IMG/VR virus record: IMGVR_UViG_3300048527_000022
Coordinates: 1 to 47,802 of that record
DNA: 47,802 bases
Strand: one strand, 5' to 3'
Origin: a virus
In this document: in pieces, positions 37,588-45,184 of the stretch
Layout: the number at the start of each line of letters is the position of its first letter
Numbering within the stretch: position 1 is the stretch's first letter
Position numbers and translations under genes: made by a program
The notes under the pieces: generated by a model
The model's database searches: none
What the model saw: the letters and a program-made list of their open reading frames with translations, nothing else
Told to the model about the DNA's origin: nothing

Positions 37588-37762
37588 GTTACTTGGTTAC
37601 GTTATTTCTAAGAGGCTTTACCAAGTCTGTGAAACATCTTTTCAGATGTCAGTCCAAGGATGCTATCCAAGGAGGGGTTGAAAAAACTTCTTTAAGGATC
37701 GTGGCTGTACAACCAGCGAGCCAACTTAGCGTGCAGATCTTACGAGATGCAGGAGAAGTGTG
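37588..37762. other. Structured GC-richer spacer, possible non-coding RNA
   Basis: About 175 bases between tRNA-Trp and the methyltransferase gene, noticeably richer in G+C than neighbouring spacers. It contains ACATCT-TTTC-AGATGT (a perfect 6-bp hairpin), ACTTGGT/ACCAAGT flanking the start, and repeated CCAAGGA. A 64-codon + strand ORF (37584-37778) crosses it but overlaps the tRNA and has no supporting context. A processing leader, an antisense transcript or a structural RNA is possible. Confidence 0.4.
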
Positions 37763-38272
37763 TTATTTGTTTATGTAATATCCATATAACTCATTTCCAC
37801 AAAAGAATTGTAATTCTGGATATCTTTCCAATACTAGTTCTGGTGTAAGGTCTGGTTGTAAATGTGTTTCATAAACATTTCCTTCACATTCACCTTGCTC
37901 TAAAGAATATGGAACAGCTATAAGATATTTCTTATTTTTTAATTGCAGCAATCTCATTAATTTTTGAGCATCTTCTACAGATAAATGTTCTAATACATCG
38001 CCTATTATAACAAAGTCGTACTGCTCAATGAATTCTGCATCTTTACTTAAGATGTTATCATTATATACATTATCATATTTAGTGTTTAATTCGTAATCAT
38101 CTATATAAGGCTGCCATATTTCTACAGCATCCATCTTATATCCATGAGTACGAATTAAATCACTATATGTACCAACACCAGGTCCTACATCTAAGATTTT
38201 TAAATCTGTAGATATATTCTCTAAAATCCAATCTTTTATAAGATCTTTATAAAAATTGTAACTTGTTGGCAT
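37763..38272 (-). CDS. SAM-dependent methyltransferase (Methyltransf_23 type), 169 aa
   Basis: Motif I LDVGPGVGTYSDL, motif II ending acidic (MDAVEIW), motif IV FVIIGDVLEHLSVEDAQ (the GDVLEH form) and AVPYS are characteristic of Methyltransf_23/11 enzymes acting on small molecules, sugars or quinones. It lies between the tRNA and structural genes, near several glycosyltransferases; glycan methylation is plausible. Confidence 0.8.
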   Translation of the reverse strand: MPTSYNFYKDLIKDWILENISTDLKILDVGPGVGTYSDLIRTHGYKMDAVEIWQPYIDDYELNTKYDNVYNDNILSKDAEFIEQYDFVIIGDVLEHLSVEDAQKLMRLLQLKNKKYLIAVPYSLEQGECEGNVYETHLQPDLTPELVLERYPELQFFCGNELYGYYINK

Positions 38273-38282
38273 AACTAATAAT

Positions 38283-38543
38283 TTATTGTTCTGGAACTTC
38301 TACAACAGAACCGTTTTGAACAGCTTCTGCTAATGTAGCTTCCATAATTTGACTAGCTTTATCAGCTAATAATACACGCTGTGCTTCTTCTGTAGACAAA
38401 ATAGCACGTAATGAGTTTAAAAGAATACCAAAATCATTTCCTGATAATGTGAATTCTGAATCGATTGCCCAAGTGTATTTCTTGTTTGGATCGAATGTTG
38501 GTGCTTGTTGAACTTGTTCTAGTTCGTCTTGTACAATTTCCAT
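38283..38543 (-). CDS. Small acidic helical protein, 86 aa
   Basis: An acidic start (EIVQDELEQVQQAP), a WAIDSEFTLSGNDFGILLNSLRAILSTEEAQRVLL region and a helical end. A recurrent small protein of phage structural regions in Bacteroidota phages, of unknown role. It sits directly behind the promoter candidate at 38567-38598. Confidence 0.6.
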   Translation of the reverse strand: MEIVQDELEQVQQAPTFDPNKKYTWAIDSEFTLSGNDFGILLNSLRAILSTEEAQRVLLADKASQIMEATLAEAVQNGSVVEVPEQ

Positions 38544-38566
38544 TTTGTATTTTATTTTAGTTTGTG

Positions 38567-38598
38567 TAAATGTATAATGAATAATTTACAATTGCAAA
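38567..38598 (-). promoter_or_regulatory. Candidate Bacteroidota-type promoter
   Basis: On the - strand TTTG (38598-38595), 20 bases, then TACATTTA (38574-38567). This fits the TTTG-N19-21-TAnnTTTG pattern with one mismatch, and lies 24 bases before the ATG of the 38283-38543 gene. It could drive the distal part of the late block. Confidence 0.55.
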
Positions 38599-38599
38599 T

Positions 38600-39250
38600 T
38601 TATTTTACTTGTGACTTATAAACTTTTTTATCGTCCCACAATTGAAAATAATTTCCTCCAGACCAATCTCCTAATGAATGTAATCCTCCTTCAGTTCTAG
38701 CTTCTTTTCCTATTGCAACAATATTGTTTCCCATGACAAAAGAAAAGTGATTATTTACTATCTTAAGATCTCCAACTGTTCCTTCAGTAGAATAATTAAA
38801 CACCTTACCAAGAACTCCTGGACCTGTACAATCTAAAGCGTTTTCTCCATAAAATTGTGATTTACAATTATCAATAACAATATCTATAGCTTTTTTAAAT
38901 ATAGGATTTTCTTTTTTAGAATAAAACATCCCAATAGCTGGGTAATTAGGTATTATATCTCTAAAAAATACAGTATCACCAACAGGTAATGGAGACGTTA
39001 ATCTAAAAGCTATATCTAAATACCAGCCTCCGTGAATATACATAATTGCATATCTAGCTAGATCTGACTTATATGAAAAAGGAATTAACTCATCATAAGC
39101 CCAAACTACATCTGGTTCAAAATGATCTTTAAATAATTGTCTAATTTCAACATCTCCCCAAAGCGTGTGCTCATACCTAGCTTTGATTAAATCAATCCTA
39201 TCTAATATAATTTGAGAGGGAGAATTAGTTATGTACACTTGGTGTATCAT
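38600..39250 (-). CDS. GT32-like glycosyltransferase, incomplete DxD, 216 aa
   Basis: Pattern IHQVYITNS...PFSYKSDLARYAIMYIHGGWYLD is that of Gly_transf_sug (GT32/OCH1-like, capsule-sugar) enzymes. The metal DxD reads D79-I-A81, so the second acidic residue is missing. It lies within the glycosyltransferase group and may be an altered transferase or a non-catalytic sugar binder. Confidence 0.65.
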   Translation of the reverse strand: MIHQVYITNSPSQIILDRIDLIKARYEHTLWGDVEIRQLFKDHFEPDVVWAYDELIPFSYKSDLARYAIMYIHGGWYLDIAFRLTSPLPVGDTVFFRDIIPNYPAIGMFYSKKENPIFKKAIDIVIDNCKSQFYGENALDCTGPGVLGKVFNYSTEGTVGDLKIVNNHFSFVMGNNIVAIGKEARTEGGLHSLGDWSGGNYFQLWDDKKVYKSQVK

Positions 39251-39253
39251 TAT

Positions 39254-39991
39254 TTACTTTTTGAAGTATTGAGTAGATCTGTCTCCTCCATGAACATGAT
39301 CAGGTAGCACCCAACTAGATTCTAAACTACCTACATGTTGTACAAGAGATGGTGTGCAATTATATAAAGGTACTTTGAAAATATGCTTTATACAAATTCC
39401 TAATTTACTATCAAACATATTACCTGTATTATCAGAAATATTGTTAGGTTTACATACAACCTCTTCATAATTACTACATGCAAATGTTAACTCATCAATA
39501 ACATCAATGTTAAAAACTACAGCTTGTGCACACTCAAAGTGTTGGGGATCGACTGTTTCTGAATTTAATCTACTAAAAAAGAGCCCAAACTTTAAATCAG
39601 GAATACTATTTACCCAGGCCAATCCATCTTTATATATATTCTTATATACATTAATATCATCTTCAAAAAATACAATGTGAGTTGTATCATTAAATCTAAT
39701 AGGATCTCTTAATGTCTCCATTGAGTTTTCATTAAATCCCCCGCCTTTATTTTGAACTACTCTTATTCCGTGAGATTGAGCCATATTTAGAACGCTTGTA
39801 TGTTCAATTGACTGTTCTCCATATTCATAATTCAAATTATCATTATATATCGTAACTCTATCTAAAGGAATATCTGAAGCTAATATTGAATTTATTGTGA
39901 CACTTAGCCATTGAGTACCTTTATATTCAGGAAGCCCTTTTCGTTTTCTAACGTGAGCTCTATCTACTGTAATTATTCTAAATTCAAACAT
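39254..39991 (-). CDS. GT-A glycosyltransferase, 245 aa
   Basis: It begins MFEFRIITVDRAHVRKRKGLPEYKG, with an acidic metal motif HIVFFEDDINVY (E110-D111-D112). Typical GT-A arrangement with a UDP/GDP-sugar binding N-terminal half and an acceptor half. The family is uncertain. It overlaps the adjacent GT32-like gene by 8 bases, so they are made together. Confidence 0.65.
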   Translation of the reverse strand: MFEFRIITVDRAHVRKRKGLPEYKGTQWLSVTINSILASDIPLDRVTIYNDNLNYEYGEQSIEHTSVLNMAQSHGIRVVQNKGGGFNENSMETLRDPIRFNDTTHIVFFEDDINVYKNIYKDGLAWVNSIPDLKFGLFFSRLNSETVDPQHFECAQAVVFNIDVIDELTFACSNYEEVVCKPNNISDNTGNMFDSKLGICIKHIFKVPLYNCTPSLVQHVGSLESSWVLPDHVHGGDRSTQYFKK

Positions 39992-41516
39992 TGTATACGG
40001 TTTTATCTATCCACGCTGTGTAATAGTGTTTATTAACTTTTGTATATAAAATATCTTTATGGTTACTTATTTTCTTTAAAAAAAGAAGCTTACCAAACTC
40101 ATCAACTACAAATGGATCAAGATTAGGATTAAGTATAATTTTAGTGTTATTAAATTTTCCTAAAGAAATTCTTTTGCTAAAACTAGATCTATGAAATTCT
40201 GTAGATCTAAATGCTTGACCTAATACAACAGGACCCGTTATATCTAATGGATTTTCACAATACTTTCTACCAGTTATATTACCCATAGAAATAGTGATTG
40301 CATTCTTAACTACTATGTCTTTAGGTTTTACCATCATGACGGCATTGTACAACTCAATATCTTCTTGTCCAGCAGGATGATCTAAACAAAATACTCTATC
40401 TACATTGCTAATTAATTCATCAAATGGTACTAAAGGTATTTGTGTAAAGTCTCCCCATATACCACCGTAGGTGTATAGAAGAAGATATCTAAATAGGTCA
40501 CACTTATATGCTGTAGGAATAAGAGTGTCGTAAGCAACAACATAATCTTCTCCCCATTCTTCTTTTATAAATTGTCTACATTCTTCATCATCAAAGTAAA
40601 ACAATTCATAATCAGGATTCTTATCTATAATTTCAAGATTATAAATACTTTTTACTATTTCAGGGAGAGCATTTAATGCAAAAGATCCTGATCTATAAAT
40701 CCATTTAGGAATACCTTCGCCTTGCCAAACTCTACCCTTTAAATGTTTATAGCTTTTAATTTTAGGAGTATATATATTACCACTTTGCCATAAATCTCCA
40801 TAGTATAAATTATCTTTCTTATCACTATATAAAATTGAATAATGATTAGATGATCTAATTTTTACAATTGGTAGATCATGATCATATATATAAGTCTGAT
40901 CTGCCATATTATAGATATGCACATTGTCTGTAATTTTTCCTACAATAACATCATCAGTATTATTAAGTTTTTTGTAAATATTACCAAACATAACAGGTCC
41001 AGTTACGTCTAGTGGACTTGTTCCATATAAATCATTCTTTGCATTATCTACACACTTCTCTATAGTTGTGCGTAATAATATAGTATCTTTCACACTTGCT
41101 ATAAATCCTACACATACTCCATTAGGGGCATCTGTATCTTTAGCTAATACCTCTGTATAATTTTTAAGAACAGTATCTAATGGAACTAATGATTCCATAC
41201 TAAAATCCATACATATACCCCCATACATATAAGCTATTGTAAACTTAAATAAATCAGCTTTATATGATATAGGAACAAATTTATTATATGCAGTATGTAT
41301 ATCAGAATTATTCTGATCTTTAATAAATTCTAATCTATCTTTTTCATCAAAATAAAATAATTCATATCCAGGATTATTTTGTAATTGATTAATATACATC
41401 TGAGTTATTACTGGATGTAAATTTTCTACAGATTCATTTCCTGTTCTAAATATCCATTTAGGAATTCCTGGTTGATCCCAAGTTCTTCCTTTTAAATCTT
41501 TGTAGGTTTTAATCAT
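39984..41516 (-). CDS. Tandem GT32-like protein, two domains, both with altered DxD, 510 aa
   Basis: Two consecutive copies of a ~250-residue GT32-like domain: GIPKWIFRTG... at ~17 and GIPKWIYRSG... at ~268, each followed by the YKADLF/YKCDLFRY and YGG patterns. The metal DxD reads D104-F-S106 in copy 1 and D356-F-T358 in copy 2. The duplication is in-frame, consistent with a fusion of paralogous genes. It may glycosylate a virion component or bind sugars. Start at 41516 after a short leader. Confidence 0.7.
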   Translation of the reverse strand: MIKTYKDLKGRTWDQPGIPKWIFRTGNESVENLHPVITQMYINQLQNNPGYELFYFDEKDRLEFIKDQNNSDIHTAYNKFVPISYKADLFKFTIAYMYGGICMDFSMESLVPLDTVLKNYTEVLAKDTDAPNGVCVGFIASVKDTILLRTTIEKCVDNAKNDLYGTSPLDVTGPVMFGNIYKKLNNTDDVIVGKITDNVHIYNMADQTYIYDHDLPIVKIRSSNHYSILYSDKKDNLYYGDLWQSGNIYTPKIKSYKHLKGRVWQGEGIPKWIYRSGSFALNALPEIVKSIYNLEIIDKNPDYELFYFDDEECRQFIKEEWGEDYVVAYDTLIPTAYKCDLFRYLLLYTYGGIWGDFTQIPLVPFDELISNVDRVFCLDHPAGQEDIELYNAVMMVKPKDIVVKNAITISMGNITGRKYCENPLDITGPVVLGQAFRSTEFHRSSFSKRISLGKFNNTKIILNPNLDPFVVDEFGKLLFLKKISNHKDILYTKVNKHYYTAWIDKTVYNV

Positions 41517-41529
41517 TGGTTTTAATTGG

Positions 41530-41811
41530 TTATAATGTTATTTCAAAGGCAATAACTGCGTTAGTTTTAATACTCTTGCTCATGTTGAGCTTTATTTGAA
41601 ACTGATTATGGAATTTAAACAGCTCTTCTATAATAGCATTGGTATACTTTGGTAGAGAAGGAGCTAGTCTAAATGTGTATGATCTAGGATGCTTGATGAT
41701 CTCCATAGTTGATAGCTCATCTATAGAATCAATAATGCCCTCAAGATGTGCAAAATATAGCTCATCATTGTAGGGCATCACTTTAGGAAAGAACTTTTTA
41801 CTAATTTGCAT
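41530..41811 (-). CDS. Hypothetical protein, 93 aa
   Basis: Not recognised. Helical and beta segments (DELYFAHLEGIIDSIDELSTMEIIKHPRSYTFRLAP, then PKYTNAIIEELFKFHNQFQIKLNMS), ending with a hydrophobic strand (TNAVIAFEITL). Probably structural or a chaperone for the adjacent particle proteins, by position only. It starts at the end of the ferritin-like gene. Confidence 0.55.
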   Translation of the reverse strand: MQISKKFFPKVMPYNDELYFAHLEGIIDSIDELSTMEIIKHPRSYTFRLAPSLPKYTNAIIEELFKFHNQFQIKLNMSKSIKTNAVIAFEITL

Positions 41812-42233
41812 TAGCTCAATGTTAATAAGTATTTAGTTGTAGCTGCTTTTCCAGACAAGCTTTGAGCAACGTTTTCAATATCAGGCATGTTATTAGTAGC
41901 ACCGTAGTTCTGTAGCTGCTTAGAGAATGATAATAACTCAGCTACAACTTGATCAGATACACCTGCAGCATAATCTTTTAACTGTCCTGGATTACCAATC
42001 TTAGCACGAGTGCCTGAGTATCCCATGATCTTCTCAATGATCTCATCTTTGAAATCAATAACAGCTTCATATAATTTACCAAGACTTTTATGTTCTGCAT
42101 AAGAACGTGTAGCCCAGTGTAAATTATGTAATTGCAATTCGAAGTATGTAAGTTTTGTAGCTATAGAATCAGGAGTAAGATCACCTGAAGCTGTGCTTAA
42201 CATTTCCTGTGGAAATAAAGATTTCAAAGCCAT
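41811..42233 (-). CDS. Ferritin/Dps-like four-helix protein (DUF5856-like), 140 aa
   Basis: The helix 1 pattern LTYFELQLHNLHWATRSYAEHKSLGKLYEAVIDFKDEIIEKI resembles ferritin/Dps-like proteins with the ligands E32, H36, H39 and H47, and matches phage-associated DUF5856. Known members are reported as ferritin-like with no proven role. A virion-associated metal or oxidative-protection function, or a structural four-helix protein, are the alternatives. Confidence 0.6.
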   Translation of the reverse strand: MALKSLFPQEMLSTASGDLTPDSIATKLTYFELQLHNLHWATRSYAEHKSLGKLYEAVIDFKDEIIEKIMGYSGTRAKIGNPGQLKDYAAGVSDQVVAELLSFSKQLQNYGATNNMPDIENVAQSLSGKAATTKYLLTLS

Positions 42234-42254
42234 TTTATTTTTTAGTTTATTTAA

Positions 42255-43472
42255 TTAACAAGGATACGATGTGTTGTTTAATCCAACTTGCCAGTAGGTA
42301 GATCCGCTACAAGTGAATGTTTTATTAGCACTACCACCAGGCACTGTTTTATATGCTTTAGTAGCTAAATTTACATAATTTTTTGGAACTCCCAACCACG
42401 CTTCTATACCTAATTGAGAAGCTACATTATCAATTCTATTAGCATAACCTACATTATCACCACCAGCGAAACAAAGTCCAATAATTTTCCACACACCGCT
42501 GAAACTAGCAATCAATGCTGAACCAGAATCTCCAGGAAAAATAGGATCTGGACAATCTGGATTACTTCTAGTAAATGCAATAGAATCTGCAAATGGTATA
42601 GTTTGTGGAAATCCCTGTAGATTATATCCTGACGTATTAACAACTGCTCCAATTCCTGATATAACTAATCCACAATTTCCTTCACCTTTAGCTCCAGTTG
42701 TTCTACCAGAAGAATATACTAATGGATTTGTAGTTAATAGAGCATTAATTTCAGCAGTCGATGCAAAAGGCATAGCTGCTGAGTAATTTAATCCAAATTG
42801 TTTTATAGATTCGGTATTAGATATATCCGCAGCTGCTACAGAAATTAAAGCACCATCTACTTTATTATTATTTGACAAGTACAAAGGTACATAACGCAAT
42901 ACCTCGCCTATTTTTAATGTAGGATTAGGTGTACTGTTTTCACCATTTTGATAAACATTATCTGACATTTCATTCTGAATAACGCCATTAATGTTTCTAT
43001 CACTTGTAGAAAAACCATCTAGTATTACTACGTGATTATTTGTAACGCCTACTAAAGCTTGAGTGCCTGTTTCTACAGCTATAAATCCTAGTGTACCTAC
43101 TTTACCTTGATTATTGAATGAGCCTAACGATATACCACCTTTTAATGGTCTAACAGTTCCTCTATTTCCAGGAGGGATAACTTGCCAGTTATAACAATTA
43201 GCTGTTGTAACAGGATCACAAGCAAGTGCTTGCACTTTACCTACTTGAATAACATCAGTTGCGTATTCTACACCATCTATAGTTACAGAAGACGGTAACA
43301 CTTGATCTTCAGAAAGTTCTTCTAAAGGAAGTTTAGTCTCAACTGTAAATGTAATACCTAACTCTCCTGTAAACTCTCCATTTGATACCTTTCTACCATA
43401 AGAAACACCAACATTCTCAGGAGTGCTTTCAAATAATTCTTGAATTTTCTGCTTTATGTTTTCTGTTAACAT
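42255..43472 (-). CDS. Trypsin-like serine protease with N-terminal and C-terminal extensions, 405 aa
   Basis: A chymotrypsin-fold protease: catalytic His in TNNHV (H147), Asp in KVDGALI (D206), Ser in FPGDSGSAL (S316), with substrate-pocket strand GLCFAGG after it. The N-terminal ~85 residues (GVSYGRKVSNGEFTGELGITFTV...TDVIQVG) form a separate domain seen in bacterial S1-like proteases. The C-terminal tail has CSGSTYWQVGLNNTSYPC. No signal peptide is seen, so it likely works in or on the particle, e.g. on fibre or host surface proteins. Context is modular fibre genes. Confidence 0.8.
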   Translation of the reverse strand: MLTENIKQKIQELFESTPENVGVSYGRKVSNGEFTGELGITFTVETKLPLEELSEDQVLPSSVTIDGVEYATDVIQVGKVQALACDPVTTANCYNWQVIPPGNRGTVRPLKGGISLGSFNNQGKVGTLGFIAVETGTQALVGVTNNHVVILDGFSTSDRNINGVIQNEMSDNVYQNGENSTPNPTLKIGEVLRYVPLYLSNNNKVDGALISVAAADISNTESIKQFGLNYSAAMPFASTAEINALLTTNPLVYSSGRTTGAKGEGNCGLVISGIGAVVNTSGYNLQGFPQTIPFADSIAFTRSNPDCPDPIFPGDSGSALIASFSGVWKIIGLCFAGGDNVGYANRIDNVASQLGIEAWLGVPKNYVNLATKAYKTVPGGSANKTFTCSGSTYWQVGLNNTSYPC

Positions 43473-43475
43473 GAT

Positions 43476-43976
43476 TTAAAGAATATCAAATTTCATAAAC
43501 ACTGTATAAGGACCAGGAACAACAGCAGTTGTCGTAGTGGTAGTAGTAGGTGTTTGTGTTGTAGTAGTTGTTGTAGTAGAAACTGGGGGTGTACCCGTTG
43601 TGGTTGTAGTAGTAGTAGGGGCAATTGTTGTACTAGTGGTAGTAGTAGAAGACGTAGATGTGGATGTAGTGGTAGTAGAGGTAGTAGGAACATACGGTCT
43701 GTATGTTGCATTAATCTCTAACCAATATGTACCAGAATCAGCATCACTAGGAGCATTAGATAACAATAACAAACTACTAGGAACAACCCTACCGTATGCA
43801 TCAAGTCTAACAAAAGCTCTTAATGCATTAGATGTTACATTATTACCAGTAACTAAACTTACGGGTTGCCAAAAGCCAACCTTTGGTCTATAAGGACTAA
43901 TGATAGGACCCCCAGGGACTATTCGTCCGTGGGAGTCATATCTTACGTAAGCTACATTACCGTTTCTTCCTAACAT
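43476..43976 (-). CDS. Modular fibre-like protein with Thr-rich linker, 166 aa
   Basis: It has two copies of a ~35-residue module: VAYVRYDSHGRIVPGGPIISPYRPKVGFWQ and NALRAFVRLDAYGRVVPSSLLLL (second copy less complete). About 60 residues of Thr/Ser-rich linker follow (TTTSTTTTSTSTSSTTTTST and similar), then a short C-terminal VVPGPYTVFMKFDIL. Belongs to a family with the next two genes. Probably a tail or fibre surface protein; the Thr-rich part may be glycosylated, given the many glycosyltransferases nearby. Confidence 0.7.
   Translation of the reverse strand: MLGRNGNVAYVRYDSHGRIVPGGPIISPYRPKVGFWQPVSLVTGNNVTSNALRAFVRLDAYGRVVPSSLLLLSNAPSDADSGTYWLEINATYRPYVPTTSTTTTSTSTSSTTTTSTTIAPTTTTTTTGTPPVSTTTTTTTQTPTTTTTTTAVVPGPYTVFMKFDIL
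43525..43692 (-). repeat. Low-complexity Thr-codon repeat in fibre gene
   Basis: Iterated ACA/ACT-type triplets on the - strand (GTT/GTA/GTG on +) encode the linker of the 43476-43976 protein. Comparable shorter repeat stretches occur at about 44517-44545, 45005-45032, 46705-46775 and 46900-46965. The triplet nature means length changes would keep the frame. Confidence 0.75.
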
Positions 43977-43985
43977 ATTATATTA

Positions 43986-44690
43986 TTAGCAAGGGAATCC
44001 TGCTGTTAACACACCATTGTTAAAGTATACACTGTATTTAGTTCCAGAAGGGAATCCTTGCATCACTGCATACCAACCAGTTCCAGTAAATGGAGTTGTA
44101 AATGCAGAATCGTAATACAACTGTCTTCCAGTATCATATCCAGATCCTAAAGCCCATAACGTTTGTGTGCTAGACCATGGAGATGGGTTACTGCAAACTT
44201 CAGGACTACTTCCAAGAGGACCCACACCTACTGTATACGCACTTGGTCCTTGTGTAGTAGTAGATGTTGTAGTAGCTGCACAATTGAAAACTTGTAAATA
44301 TCCTCCTGAAAAAACTTGTAATTTAGTAAGGCCATTAGCTATTACAAATCCTGTTTGAACAGGTATAGTTAATGCTGCGTTAGTAAATAGTGTAGATCCT
44401 TCGGAAAGATAAGCAGAAGCTGAATAGAATACAGCAGGGGATTGTGCAGGTTCACTACAAGCTTGATTTACACCAACCCAATATGGTAAAATAAATGCTG
44501 TAGGAGTTACACCACCACTACCTTGTGTAGTTGTAGTTGTTGTAGATCCACCATTACAACACAAGTTTGCGTTAATCTGTTTCCAGTTACCTACTTTAGG
44601 CTTATTCACTTGAAAGATAGGACCTCCTGATATAACTCTACCAGTACCATCATATCTAACCCAAGCTTTTAATTTACTTTGATTTGCCAT
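43986..44690 (-). CDS. Modular fibre-like protein, 234 aa
   Basis: The ATG at 44690 begins MANQSKLKAWVRYDGTGRVISGGPIFQVNKPKVGNWKQI, the same ~35-residue module as the neighbours, followed by CCNGG and a Thr-rich linker, then two beta-rich repeats (each with an ACSEPAQSPAVFYSASAYL or VCSNPSPWSSTQTLWALGSGYDTG style and terminal FNC/GFPC cysteines). The longer frame upstream of the ATG is rejected. Likely a cell-surface-binding fibre or decoration protein. Confidence 0.7.
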   Translation of the reverse strand: MANQSKLKAWVRYDGTGRVISGGPIFQVNKPKVGNWKQINANLCCNGGSTTTTTTQGSGGVTPTAFILPYWVGVNQACSEPAQSPAVFYSASAYLSEGSTLFTNAALTIPVQTGFVIANGLTKLQVFSGGYLQVFNCAATTTSTTTQGPSAYTVGVGPLGSSPEVCSNPSPWSSTQTLWALGSGYDTGRQLYYDSAFTTPFTGTGWYAVMQGFPSGTKYSVYFNNGVLTAGFPC

Positions 44691-44707
44691 GTTTTTATAT
44701 TTTATAT

Positions 44708-44732
44708 AGAGCACACCATTAAGATGTGCTCT
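44708..44732. terminator. Intergenic stem-loop
   Basis: AGAGCACA (44708-44715) and TGTGCTCT (44725-44732) form a perfect 8-bp stem between two fibre genes. The + strand side is followed by ATTTATTATTT; the - strand side by A/T-rich sequence. Partial terminator or mRNA-processing site between the two - strand genes. Confidence 0.6.
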
Positions 44733-44750
44733 ATTTATTATTTAATTAGA

Positions 44751-45179
44751 TTAACAAGGATTTACTTGTATAATTAATCCAGCAGAAACTGTATAAACTA
44801 CACTTTCACTTTGAACTTTTACCCAAACATATCCTCCGACTGGTTGTGTTAATGCTGCGTCATAGTATAAATATCTTCCTAGACCAAGAGTTGCAGAAGA
44901 ACTGTAGACTACAGTTATATATCCGTATTCATTTCCGCAAGCTTCTACTTGACCTCCTGCAATACGAGCAAGGAATGCTGTTGGTGTAACACCACCACCT
45001 CCGTTAGTAGTGGTTGTAGTTGTTGATGACGGAGCACCGTTACAACATAAATACTCTGGTATTTCAACCCAGCGACCAACGCGAGGTTTGTTCTTTCTCA
45101 GAATCAGGCTGCTTGCGACAACCCTTCCGCTACCATCGTAGCGAACAAATGCTTTTAATTTCTTCTGATTATTAGCCAT
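44751..45179 (-). CDS. Modular fibre-like protein, 142 aa
   Basis: It begins MANNQKKLKAFVRYDGSGRVVASSLILRKNKPRVGRWVEI, then LCCNGAPSSTTTTTTNGGGG and a C-terminal beta domain (TPTAFLARIAGGQVEACGNEYGYITVVYSSSATLGLGRYLYYD...). The module is shared with 43476-43976 and 43986-44690. The conserved CCNG/GGVTPTAF joint suggests recombination between family members at the linker. Probable fibre or decoration protein. Confidence 0.7.
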   Translation of the reverse strand: MANNQKKLKAFVRYDGSGRVVASSLILRKNKPRVGRWVEIPEYLCCNGAPSSTTTTTTNGGGGVTPTAFLARIAGGQVEACGNEYGYITVVYSSSATLGLGRYLYYDAALTQPVGGYVWVKVQSESVVYTVSAGLIIQVNPC

Positions 45180-45184
45180 GTTAA

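Noticed and set aside
37588-37700. Hammerhead-type ribozyme in the spacer near tRNA-Trp
   Set aside because: The CUGANGA and GAAA core elements are not in the required order on either strand.
37584-37778. 64-codon + strand ORF beside tRNA-Trp
   Set aside because: It begins inside the tRNA gene and runs against the direction of all surrounding genes, with no supporting motif. The underlying structure is listed as a possible non-coding RNA instead.
43537-43893. Valine-rich + strand ORF opposite the Thr-rich linker
   Set aside because: It is the complement of the Thr-codon repeat (GTn versus ACn) and carries no independent signal.
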